In this document: positions 1 to 7,090 of the stretch, piece after piece
Numbering within the stretch: the first letter of the stretch is position 1
Layout of the letters: each line of letters opens with the position of its first letter
Assembly: GCA_900315835.1 (NCBI GenBank)
Contig: ONAR01000001.1
Location: 118,210 to 182,209 of the forward strand
Source: an uncultured Prevotella sp.
GTDB lineage: Bacteria > Bacteroidota > Bacteroidia > Bacteroidales > Bacteroidaceae
Reading direction: 5' to 3'
Length of the DNA: 64,000 bases
Made by a program: the position numbers and the translations under genes
The notes under the pieces: generated by a model
What the model was told of the DNA's origin: nothing
The model's input: the letters and a program-made list of their open reading frames with translations, nothing else
Database searches by the model: none

Positions 1-35
1 TTCTTTTCTGTCATATCAATGTTCTTATTTTGATG

Positions 36-66
36 CAAAGATAGTGCAATCGGGGGGAATAGCAAA
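36..66 (-). promoter_or_regulatory. Bacteroidetes-type promoter facing out of the window (leftward)
   Basis: On the minus strand a TATCTTTG -7 box (36-43) lies 19 bp from a TTTG (-33) at 63-66. This matches the Bacteroidetes primary sigma consensus and would drive a gene to the left of the window. No coding sequence for it is visible here. Confidence 0.55.
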
Positions 67-171
67 GCGAAATGACTATCTTTTTATTTCTTTACTTCCC
101 TTAATTCCTGTAAAAACCATCTTCGTTTACCATCACTTTTTTGTCGTTTACACTCAGAAAAGCCACTTTTA

Positions 172-202
172 TTGCCCTAAATCAATACAATGACTACCTT
201 TG
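172..202 (+). promoter_or_regulatory. Promoter of the NlpC/P60 gene, possibly giving a leaderless mRNA
   Basis: TTG at 172-174 and TACCTTTG at 195-202 are separated by 20 bp. The -7 box ends only four bases before the ATG at 207. Transcription normally starts several bases after the box, so the message would begin at or almost at the start codon. This also decides the start: the longer reading frame opening at 141 would begin upstream of its own promoter. Confidence 0.6.
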
Positions 203-206
203 TGAT

Positions 207-746
207 ATGAAAAGAACAATTCTGACATTGATGATAGCGCTCGCCACGGCAGTGAATGTGGCAGCTAAACCCAACGATCCCGACCACGCTGAGCCGCAGA
301 TGAGCGAGGCCGAAGCACTGTTTACCGTCACCGGTCAGCAGATTATCGACAATGCGCGGCAGTATATCGGAACGCCCTACAGCTATGGCGGCAGAAGCAC
401 GAGAGGCTTCGACTGCTCCGGCTTCACGTCGTATGTCTACAAGAATCTGAATATCCGCCTCAACAGCAGCTCGCGCACCCAGTTCCAGGAGGGCGTCTCT
501 GTTGACCGCGACAATATGAAGGTCGGCGACCTGGTGTTCTTTGCCGGACGTAATGCCCGCGGTGGCGTGGGCCACGTGGGCATCGTGAGTGAGGTCAACG
601 AGGACGGCACTTTCAACTTCATCCATGCCAGTTGCTCTGAGGGCGTCACCGAGTCGAACAGCGCCGAGCCTTACTACCAGCGCCGCTTCAAAGGCGCACG
701 GCGCATCGTGGCCGACTACAGTGACATCTATGCTATGAACAAATAG
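207..746 (+). CDS. Secreted NlpC/P60 (C40) family peptidoglycan hydrolase
   Basis: A 179-residue protein with an N-terminal signal peptide (about residues 1-20, ending near VAA-K) and one NlpC/P60 domain filling the rest. The family cleaves D-gamma-glutamyl-diaminopimelate (or similar) bonds in peptidoglycan stem peptides. The expected triad is visible: Cys70 in the FDCSGF motif, His123 in VGHVGIV and His140 in FIHAS. No SH3, LysM or lipobox is seen, so it is probably periplasmic and soluble. An upstream in-frame ATG at 141 adds 22 residues before the signal peptide, but it precedes the promoter and is rejected. It stands alone, with its own promoter and a 187-bp gap before korA. The family call is firm; the exact bond cut is unknown. 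Confidence 0.9.
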   Translation: MKRTILTLMIALATAVNVAAKPNDPDHAEPQMSEAEALFTVTGQQIIDNARQYIGTPYSYGGRSTRGFDCSGFTSYVYKNLNIRLNSSSRTQFQEGVSVDRDNMKVGDLVFFAGRNARGGVGHVGIVSEVNEDGTFNFIHASCSEGVTESNSAEPYYQRRFKGARRIVADYSDIYAMNK

Positions 747-870
747 TTTTCCACTTAAATAGTTTTTTATACACGATCTTTACTGATTTGATTTCTATCT
801 TGTGACGGCTGTCGATGCAGAGGCATTGGCAGCCGTTGCGCGTTGATATGCGTTAAATAGTCTTCTTTTC

Positions 871-901
871 TTTGGAAGTTTTAAAAGAAATGTTATCTTT
901 G
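871..901 (+). promoter_or_regulatory. Promoter of korAB
   Basis: TTTG at 871-874 and TATCTTTG at 894-901, spaced 19 bp, match the Bacteroidetes consensus. The box ends 32 bases before the korA ATG at 934, leaving a short leader. Confidence 0.6.
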
Positions 902-933
902 CCACCATATTATTAGTAACTGAACAATACTTT

Positions 934-2787
934 ATGACAGACGAAATTGATGTAAAGGAACTTGAAGACGTGGTGGTTCGCTTTTCCGGTGACTCTGGCG
1001 ATGGCATGCAGTTGGCCGGCAATATCTTCTCCACCATATCAGCAACAGTAGGTAATGGTATATCGACTTTCCCCGATTATCCGGCAGACATCCGTGCGCC
1101 GCAAGGCTCGCTCACGGGCGTGTCGGGCTTTCAGGTGCATGTGGGTGAGGATAAGGTCTATACGCCCGGTGACAAATGCGACGTACTGGTGGCAATGAAT
1201 GCTGCCGCGCTCAAGACGCAGTACCGTTATGCCAAGCCCGGCGCCACGATTATCATCGACACTGACGCCTTCGGCCCCAACGACCTGAAGAAGGCGGAGT
1301 TCAAATCCAACGACTATCTCGGTGAGATGGGCATCGACCCCGACCGCGTCGTCGCTTGCCCGCTGACGCAGATGGTCAAGAGCTGTCTGGCCGACGAGGG
1401 TATGGACAACAAGAGCATCCTCAAGTGCCGCAACATGTTTGCCGTGGGGTTGGTCTGCTGGCTGTTCAACCGCGACCTCAACCTTGTGGCGCAGTTCCTT
1501 CGCGAGAAGTTTGCCAAGAAACCGGCTATTGCTGAGGCCAATATCAAGGTGGTCAGGGCCGGCTACGACTATGGCGCCAACACCCATGCCTCCACGCCTG
1601 GCACCTACCGCATTGAGACCAAGCATAAGGTGCCCGGCCGCTATATGGATATCACCGGTAATAAGGCCACGGCTTATGGTCTTATCGCCGCTGCCGAGAA
1701 AGCCGGACTGCGCCTCTACCTCGGTTCTTACCCCATCACCCCTGCCACCGACATCCTGCATGAACTGTCGAAGCATAAGAGTCTCGGCGTCATCACGGTG
1801 CAGGCTGAGGATGAGTTGGCCGCCGCCGCGTCGGCCATTGGTGCTTCATTTGCCGGAGCGCTGGCCGCCACATCGACCTCCGGACCGGGTATCTGTCTGA
1901 AGAGTGAGGCCATGAACCTCGCCGTCATCGATGAGCTGCCGCTGGTCGTGATTGATGTTCAGCGTGGCGGTCCGTCGACAGGACTGCCCACGAAGAGTGA
2001 GCAGACCGACCTGTTGCAGGTGCTCTACGGCCGCAACGGCGAGAGCCCTATGCCCGTCATTGCCGCCACCAGTCCCACCGACTGCTTTGACGCCGCCTTC
2101 ATGGCTGCGAAGATAGCCTTGGAGCATCTCACGCCGGTCGTATTACTCACCGACGCCTTCATCGCCAACGGTTCGTCGGCATGGCGGCTGCCGGATATCA
2201 ATAAGTTGCCCGACATCCATCCTCATTATGCCACACCCGACCAGGCCGGCCACTATACGCCTTTTGAGCGTGACCCCGAGACAAAGGTACGCTACTGGGC
2301 TATCCCCGGTCAGGAAGGCTTTACCCATATCCTCGGCGGACTGGAGAAAGATGAGCATACGGGTGCCATTTCCACCAACCCGGAGAACCACAACCTCATG
2401 GTGCATGAGCGCGCTGAGAAGGTGGCGCTCATCCCCGTTCCCGACCTCGAGGTGGAAGGCGATAAGGATGACGCCGACTTGCTCATCGTGGGCTTCGGCT
2501 CAACTTATGGTCACCTCCATTCGGCGATGATGCAACTCCGAAAGGAAGGCTACAAGGTGGCATTGGCGCAGTTGAAATACGTCAACCCGCTGCCGAAGAA
2601 TACGGCCGACGTGCTTCTCAAATATAATAAGGTGGTCGTGGCTGAGCAAAACCTCGGTCAGTTGGCTGCTGTACTGCGCGCCAAGGTCGACAACTTCGTG
2701 CCTTATCAGTATAATGAGGTCAAAGGCCAACCTTTCGTCGTGGCCGAACTCGTGAAGAACTTCAAAGAAATCATTCAAAAGGCTTAA
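934..2787 (+). CDS. korA: 2-oxoacid:ferredoxin oxidoreductase, fused gamma-alpha subunit (2-oxoglutarate type)
   Basis: A 617-residue subunit of the oxygen-sensitive enzyme that converts 2-oxoglutarate (or a related 2-oxoacid) plus CoA to the acyl-CoA, CO2 and reduced ferredoxin. The N-terminal part (about 1-190) is the gamma domain, with GDSGDGMQLAGN near residues 18-30. The rest is the alpha (pyrimidine-binding) domain, with YPITPATDILHELS and a TSTSGPGICLKSEA stretch. The gamma-alpha fusion with a separate beta subunit is the usual KorAB layout in Bacteroidetes. The next gene, korB, follows after three bases, so the two are co-transcribed and form one complex. Pyruvate or branched-chain 2-oxoacids cannot be fully excluded as substrates from sequence alone. 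Confidence 0.93.
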   Translation: MTDEIDVKELEDVVVRFSGDSGDGMQLAGNIFSTISATVGNGISTFPDYPADIRAPQGSLTGVSGFQVHVGEDKVYTPGDKCDVLVAMNAAALKTQYRYAKPGATIIIDTDAFGPNDLKKAEFKSNDYLGEMGIDPDRVVACPLTQMVKSCLADEGMDNKSILKCRNMFAVGLVCWLFNRDLNLVAQFLREKFAKKPAIAEANIKVVRAGYDYGANTHASTPGTYRIETKHKVPGRYMDITGNKATAYGLIAAAEKAGLRLYLGSYPITPATDILHELSKHKSLGVITVQAEDELAAAASAIGASFAGALAATSTSGPGICLKSEAMNLAVIDELPLVVIDVQRGGPSTGLPTKSEQTDLLQVLYGRNGESPMPVIAATSPTDCFDAAFMAAKIALEHLTPVVLLTDAFIANGSSAWRLPDINKLPDIHPHYATPDQAGHYTPFERDPETKVRYWAIPGQEGFTHILGGLEKDEHTGAISTNPENHNLMVHERAEKVALIPVPDLEVEGDKDDADLLIVGFGSTYGHLHSAMMQLRKEGYKVALAQLKYVNPLPKNTADVLLKYNKVVVAEQNLGQLAAVLRAKVDNFVPYQYNEVKGQPFVVAELVKNFKEIIQKA

Positions 2788-2790
2788 ACT

Positions 2791-3795
2791 ATGCAATATA
2801 CCATCCAAGATTATAAGAAAGGCCAGCCGCGCTGGTGCCCCGGTTGCGGCGACCATAGTTTCCTTGCCAGTTTACAGAAAGCCATGGCCGAACTCGGCGT
2901 GCCGCCCTACGAGACTGCCGTCATCTCAGGTATCGGCTGCTCCAGCCGACTGCCTTACTATGTCAATGCCTACGCCATGCAGACCATCCATGGTCGTGCA
3001 GCCGCCATCGCCACCGGCGCCAAGGTCGTCAACCCGAAGCTCACGGTGTGGCAGATTAGCGGTGACGGCGACGGACTGGCCATCGGTGGCAACCACTTCA
3101 TCCATGCCATGCGCCGCAATATCGATCTGAACATGATATTGCTCAACAACCGCATCTATGGTCTGACGAAGGGGCAGTACTCACCGACGTCGCCGCGTGG
3201 TTTCGTGTCGAAGTCGAGTCCTTACGGTACGGTGGAGGATCCTTTCCGCCCTGCTGAGCTCTGCTTTGGCGCGCGGGGTCATTTCTTTGCCCGTTCGGTG
3301 GCCAACGACGGTGCTGAGACGGTAAAGATATTGAAAGCTGCTGCCCGCCACAAGGGTGCCTCGGTTTGCGAGATTATGCAAAACTGTGTCATCTTCAACA
3401 ATGGCGCCTACGACCCTATTTACACCCGTGAGGGTCGTAAGAAGAATGCCATCTATGTTGAGGATGGTAAGCCGTTGGTCTTTGGCGAGCACGACGAATA
3501 CGGTCTGGTGCAGGAAGGTTTCGGATTGAAAGTCGTTGAGATTGGCAAGGATGGCTACACCCTTGATGATGTGTTGATTCACAACAGCCACAACCCCGAC
3601 GATACCCTGCAGTTGCGTCTGGCGCTGATGGACAATGAACACGGCTTCCCCGTGGCGCTCGGCGTCATCCGTGATGTTGAGGCTCCCACCTATGATGAGG
3701 CTGTCAACGCTCAGGTGGAGGAGGTGAAGGCCAAGAAACCCTACCACAACTTCACGGAGCTGTTGGAGACCAATGATATTTGGGATGTGAAATAA
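2791..3795 (+). CDS. korB: 2-oxoacid:ferredoxin oxidoreductase, beta (TPP-binding) subunit
   Basis: A 334-residue thiamine-diphosphate-binding subunit that pairs with KorA. WCPGCGDHS (residues 15-23) supplies family cysteines. GDGDGLAIGGNHFIHAMRRN followed by a run to LLNN is the TPP/Mg motif (GDG...N). GLTKGQYSPTS is the conserved loop after it. Length and motifs match the 2-oxoglutarate type. It starts three bases after the korA stop and ends against a C/G-rich palindrome that separates it from the convergent upp gene. Confidence 0.93.
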   Translation: MQYTIQDYKKGQPRWCPGCGDHSFLASLQKAMAELGVPPYETAVISGIGCSSRLPYYVNAYAMQTIHGRAAAIATGAKVVNPKLTVWQISGDGDGLAIGGNHFIHAMRRNIDLNMILLNNRIYGLTKGQYSPTSPRGFVSKSSPYGTVEDPFRPAELCFGARGHFFARSVANDGAETVKILKAAARHKGASVCEIMQNCVIFNNGAYDPIYTREGRKKNAIYVEDGKPLVFGEHDEYGLVQEGFGLKVVEIGKDGYTLDDVLIHNSHNPDDTLQLRLALMDNEHGFPVALGVIRDVEAPTYDEAVNAQVEEVKAKKPYHNFTELLETNDIWDVK

Positions 3796-3842
3796 GAGCC
3801 TCCCCTCGGCCCCCTCCTTTGGAGGGGGGAAGGGGGAGGCTC
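3796..3842. repeat. C/G-rich long palindrome between korB and upp; likely bidirectional terminator
   Basis: Nested inverted repeats: outer arms GAGCCTCCCC and GGGGGAGGCTC, inner arms CCCCCTCC and GGAGGGGG around TTT. It fills the 47 bases between the convergent korB and upp stops, so it probably forms a hairpin in both transcripts. Its core resembles the palindrome repeated in the trp operon (37.6-38.7 kb), so I read it as another member of that dispersed family. Confidence 0.6.
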
Positions 3843-4523
3843 CTATAGTTTATCCCCATAGCACAGATCGCCGGCGTCCCCAAAACCGGGAACGATGTAG
3901 GCATGCTCGTTGAGGCCCGGGTCGATGGCTGCACACCAGATGGTGGTGCGGTCGGCGGGTAACACCTTTTTGATATGATCGATGCCCTGTGGCGTGGCGA
4001 TAACGCAGCACACGTGGATGCGGCGAGGCGTTCCTTTGGTGAGGAAAGCCTTGTAGCCCAGTTCCATGCTGCCGCCGGTGGCGAGCATCGGGTCGGCGAT
4101 GATGAGCGTCTTGTCTTCGATGCTCGGCGTGGCGAGGTATTCCACATGAATGCCTACCTCATGATGCGCCTCATCTTTATATTCGCGATAAGCCGACACA
4201 AAGGCATTGGCCGCGTGGTCAAAGACATTGAGGAAGCCCATGTGGAAAGGCAGACCGGCGCGGAAAATGGTAGCCAACACAATCTTGTCGGTCGGAACAC
4301 GCACCTTGGCAAGGCCGAGCGGCGTGGTGACCTCGCGCTGCTCATACTGCAACCGCTTCGACACCTCAAAAGCCTCATATTCACCCAACCGCTCGATGTT
4401 GTTACGGAAAAGCAACCGGTTCTTTTGATAGTCTTTATCGCGAATCTCGCAAAGGTACTGTCCGATGATGCTGTCAGTGGCTGACAGGTTAATCACTTCA
4501 ATCTCTTTATTGTCTGTTTCCAT
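3843..4523 (-). CDS. upp: Uracil phosphoribosyltransferase
   Basis: A 226-residue enzyme that makes UMP from uracil and PRPP in pyrimidine salvage. The PRPP-binding signature is present as IIADPMLATGGSM. The uracil-binding C-terminal motif reads PGFGDAGDLCYGDKL. The N-terminal half carries the FRAGLPF stretch seen in UPRTases. It is a single gene on the minus strand. A TACTTTTG -7 box lies upstream at 4543-4550 (minus strand), but no convincing -33 is seen. It converges with korB across a palindrome. Confidence 0.92.
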   Translation of the reverse strand: METDNKEIEVINLSATDSIIGQYLCEIRDKDYQKNRLLFRNNIERLGEYEAFEVSKRLQYEQREVTTPLGLAKVRVPTDKIVLATIFRAGLPFHMGFLNVFDHAANAFVSAYREYKDEAHHEVGIHVEYLATPSIEDKTLIIADPMLATGGSMELGYKAFLTKGTPRRIHVCCVIATPQGIDHIKKVLPADRTTIWCAAIDPGLNEHAYIVPGFGDAGDLCYGDKL

Positions 4524-4666
4524 ATAGTAGATGTTTTGATTGCAAAAGTACTAAATCCCCTTTGCTTTTTGCATTGTCGGGCTTGCAAAATGAATGGGTA
4601 CCCCATGGTTTTTTATTTCTTTAACCTAAAAAAGATTTAGACACCTACAAAAAACAATCCTGCCGC

Positions 4667-4697
4667 TTTGCAGCGACTTTTGTTTTTCGTACCTTTG
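4667..4697 (+). promoter_or_regulatory. Promoter of pckA
   Basis: TTTG at 4667-4670 and TACCTTTG at 4690-4697 with a 19-bp spacer are a full consensus match. About 50 bases of A/T-rich leader follow before the ATG at 4748, as expected for a strongly expressed gene. Confidence 0.65.
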
Positions 4698-4747
4698 CGC
4701 TCGGAAAGAAATTATCAACATTCACAACTTAAATACATTTCACAAAA

Positions 4748-6364
4748 ATGGCAAAGTTTGATAAGTCAGTTTTAGCAACCTATGGTATCCAGACGGGTAC
4801 CGCCGAGGTTCTGTACAATCCTTCTTATGAGGTTCTCTTCAACGAGGAGACCAAGCCGGGCCTCGAGGGCTACGACAAGGCTCAGGAGACTGAGCTGGGC
4901 GCAGTCAACGTGATGACTGGTATCTACACCGGCCGCTCGCCTAAGGATAAGTTCATCGTTGATGACGCTACCTCTCACGACACCGTGTGGTGGGACAGCG
5001 ATGAGTATCACAACGACAACCACCGCGCAAGCGTTGAGACCTGGAAGGCTGTGAAGAAGCTTGCTCAGGAAGAGCTCTCCAACAAGAAGCTGTATGTCGT
5101 CGACGGTTTCTGCGGCACTCACCGCGACACCCGCATGAAGGTTCGCTTCATCATGGAGGTGGCATGGCAGGCTCACTTCGTGACCAACATGTTCATTCGT
5201 CCTAAGACAGAGGCTGACTTTGAGCAGGAGCCCGACTTCATCGTTTACAACGCATCTAAGGCTAAGGTGACCAACTGGAAAGAGCTGGGCCTGCACTCTG
5301 AGACTGCCGTTGTCTTCAACGTGACCAGCAAGGAGCAGGTGATCCTGAATACTTGGTATGGTGGTGAGATGAAGAAGGGTATGTTCTCTATGCAGAACTA
5401 CTTCCTCCCGCTGCGTGGTATCGCCAGCATGCACTGCTCTGCCAACACCGATATGAACGGTGAGAACACCGCTATCTTCTTCGGTCTCTCCGGCACCGGT
5501 AAGACCACGCTGTCTACCGACCCGAAGCGTAAGCTCATCGGCGACGACGAGCACGGATGGGACGACAAGGGTGTGTTCAACCTCGAGGGCGGCTGCTATG
5601 CTAAGGTCATCAACCTCGACAAGGAGGCTGAGCCCGACATCTATGGTGCCATCACCCGCGACGCTCTTCTCGAGAACGTGACCGTTGACAAGGACGGCAA
5701 GATTGACTTCGCAGATAAGACCGTTACCGAGAACACTCGTGTAAGCTATCCTATCTATCACATTAAGAACATCCAGCGTCCTGAGAGCCAGGGTCCCGCT
5801 GCAAAGCAGGTGATCTTCCTGAGCGCCGACGCTTTCGGTGTGCTGCCTCCTGTTTCTATCCTGAATGCTGAGCAGACCAAGTACTACTTCCTCTCTGGCT
5901 TCACCGCTAAGCTGGCTGGCACAGAGCGTGGTATCACTGAGCCTACTCCTACCTTCAGTGCTTGCTTCGGCCAGGCCTTCCTCGAGCTGCATCCTACCAA
6001 GTATGCTGAGGAGCTCGTCCGTCACATGCAGAAGAGCGGCGCTAAGGCTTACCTCGTCAACACTGGTTGGAACGGTACCGGCAAGCGTATCTCTATCCGT
6101 GATACCCGCGGCATCATCGACCGTATCCTCGACCACGAGATCGACAAGGCTCCTACAAAGACCATTCCTTACTTCAACTTCGTCGTTCCTACAGAGCTCG
6201 AAGGCGTGAACAAGGACATCCTCGATCCTCGCGATACTTACAAGGACGCTTCTGAGTGGGAGGCTAAGGCCAAGGATCTGGCTGCCCGCTTCATCAAGAA
6301 CTTCAAGAAGTACGAGGGCAACGAGGCTGGTAAGGCTCTTGTGGCCGCTGGTCCTCAGCTCTAA
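4748..6364 (+). CDS. pckA: Phosphoenolpyruvate carboxykinase (ATP)
   Basis: A 538-residue enzyme that interconverts oxaloacetate + ATP and PEP + CO2 + ADP. In succinate-producing anaerobes it usually runs toward oxaloacetate, fixing CO2 and making ATP. The kinase-1a (P-loop) motif [11 protein letters not shown] has Lys252. The kinase-2 motif LIGDDEHGW and the substrate/metal segments ([24 protein letters not shown]) are all there. The length is normal. Codon choice is strongly biased and more uniform than in the neighbours, consistent with high expression. It has its own promoter and terminator, so it is monocistronic. Confidence 0.96.
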   Translation: MAKFDKSVLATYGIQTGTAEVLYNPSYEVLFNEETKPGLEGYDKAQETELGAVNVMTGIYTGRSPKDKFIVDDATSHDTVWWDSDEYHNDNHRASVETWKAVKKLAQEELSNKKLYVVDGFCGTHRDTRMKVRFIMEVAWQAHFVTNMFIRPKTEADFEQEPDFIVYNASKAKVTNWKELGLHSETAVVFNVTSKEQVILNTWYGGEMKKGMFSMQNYFLPLRGIASMHCSANTDMNGENTAIFFGLSGTGKTTLSTDPKRKLIGDDEHGWDDKGVFNLEGGCYAKVINLDKEAEPDIYGAITRDALLENVTVDKDGKIDFADKTVTENTRVSYPIYHIKNIQRPESQGPAAKQVIFLSADAFGVLPPVSILNAEQTKYYFLSGFTAKLAGTERGITEPTPTFSACFGQAFLELHPTKYAEELVRHMQKSGAKAYLVNTGWNGTGKRISIRDTRGIIDRILDHEIDKAPTKTIPYFNFVVPTELEGVNKDILDPRDTYKDASEWEAKAKDLAARFIKNFKKYEGNEAGKALVAAGPQL

Positions 6365-6406
6365 TTAACCTCGGCTCTAAAAAGTAGCAAAAATAATTTC
6401 CATTGA

Positions 6407-6446
6407 GGCTGTTCTAAAGGCGTGAGCTTTCGGAACAGCCTTTTTT
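6407..6446 (+). terminator. Rho-independent terminator of pckA
   Basis: Arms GGCTGTTC (6407-6414) and GAACAGCC (6433-6440), with extra pairing inside the loop, are followed by six T residues (6441-6446). It lies 43 bp past the pckA stop. Confidence 0.85.
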
Positions 6447-6471
6447 GATTTCTGTCGACGAAGCAGCCAGT

Positions 6472-6500
6472 GTAGTGGCCGGTCTTGTGCCGGCCACCAG
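6472..6500. repeat. Dispersed 29-bp GC palindrome (copy 1)
   Basis: The 29-bp sequence starts GTAGTGGCCGG, has an inner GTGGCCGG/CCGGCCAC type inverted repeat, and ends CCGGCCACCAG. Further copies lie at 41874-41902, 42018-42046 (inverted) and 52922-52952 (diverged). All are between genes. It resembles a REP-type palindromic unit. Confidence 0.6.
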
Positions 6501-6509
6501 CCGCATTTT

Positions 6510-6625
6510 GCGATAGCTATGGTATCGCATCGCGATAGCTATGGTATCGCACTGCGATAGCTATGGTATCGCACTGCGATAGCTATGGTATCGCGACTCG
6601 ATAGCTATGGTATCGCGGGGCGATA
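6510..6625. repeat. 22-bp-period array of hairpin units (locus 1)
   Basis: Five near-identical units plus a partial sixth, each containing GCGATAGCTATGGTATCGC (itself an inverted repeat with GCGATA and TATCGC arms). The period is 22 bp, with one 23-bp unit. A second locus with more diverged units is at 56781-56896. No ORF runs through it and there are no spacers of unique sequence. Confidence 0.8.
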
Positions 6626-6795
6626 GAGAAGATAGAGACGCTGCATAGCAGCGTCCTACTGAACCGAAGGAAACGAGGGCAGTGGCCTACTGAACCACTA
6701 AGCTGCACAGCAGTGTCCTACTGAACCATCAAAGTTAGGGTAGGAACGGGTAACTACAACCCTAAAAGTAGTCATCCGTTTAACACGCATTTGAC

Positions 6796-6895
6796 TGGAC
6801 TTCTGACTTCTGGACTTCTGACTTCTGGACTTCTGACTTCTGGACTTCTGACTTCTGGACTTCTGACTTCTGGACTTCTGACTTCTGGACTTCTG
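6796..6895. repeat. 15-bp tandem repeat TGGACTTCTGACTTC
   Basis: About six to seven perfect copies of a 15-bp unit, followed by degenerate copies to about 6930. They lie in the 726-bp gene-free stretch between pckA and the glycogen operon. The open frame through it encodes only Leu-Thr-Ser-Gly repeats and is not considered a gene. The rest of that stretch (6640-6790) holds imperfect copies of a motif ending in CCTACTGAACC and nothing else I recognise. Confidence 0.8.
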
Positions 6896-6988
6896 CTTTC
6901 TGACTTCTGTCTTCCGACTTCTGGACTTCCAATACCTCCAATCCCCGCTTATTGTAAGATTAAAATAATATAAAAATCATTACTATTC

Positions 6989-7019
6989 TTTGCTGGCCTC
7001 GCTTTTTTTCGTATTTTTG
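6989..7019 (+). promoter_or_regulatory. Promoter of the glycogen/alpha-glucan operon
   Basis: TTTG at 6989-6992 and TATTTTTG at 7012-7019 are 19 bp apart. The leader to the ATG at 7091 is about 65 bases. Confidence 0.55.
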
Positions 7020-7090
7020 AGCAACAAAACGGTGATATTGAATTCATCGTACCTTGATCTTTCGTTGAACCTATATAAACCTCTAAGAAT

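Noticed and set aside
4772-6136. 454-codon frame antisense to pckA
   Set aside because: It lies wholly within a highly expressed gene with strong codon bias, which creates long antisense frames. The product has no family motifs and no promoter.
6791-6973. 60-codon frame of Leu-Thr-Ser-Gly repeats
   Set aside because: It is a direct reading of the 15-bp tandem array; no conserved sequence and no promoter.
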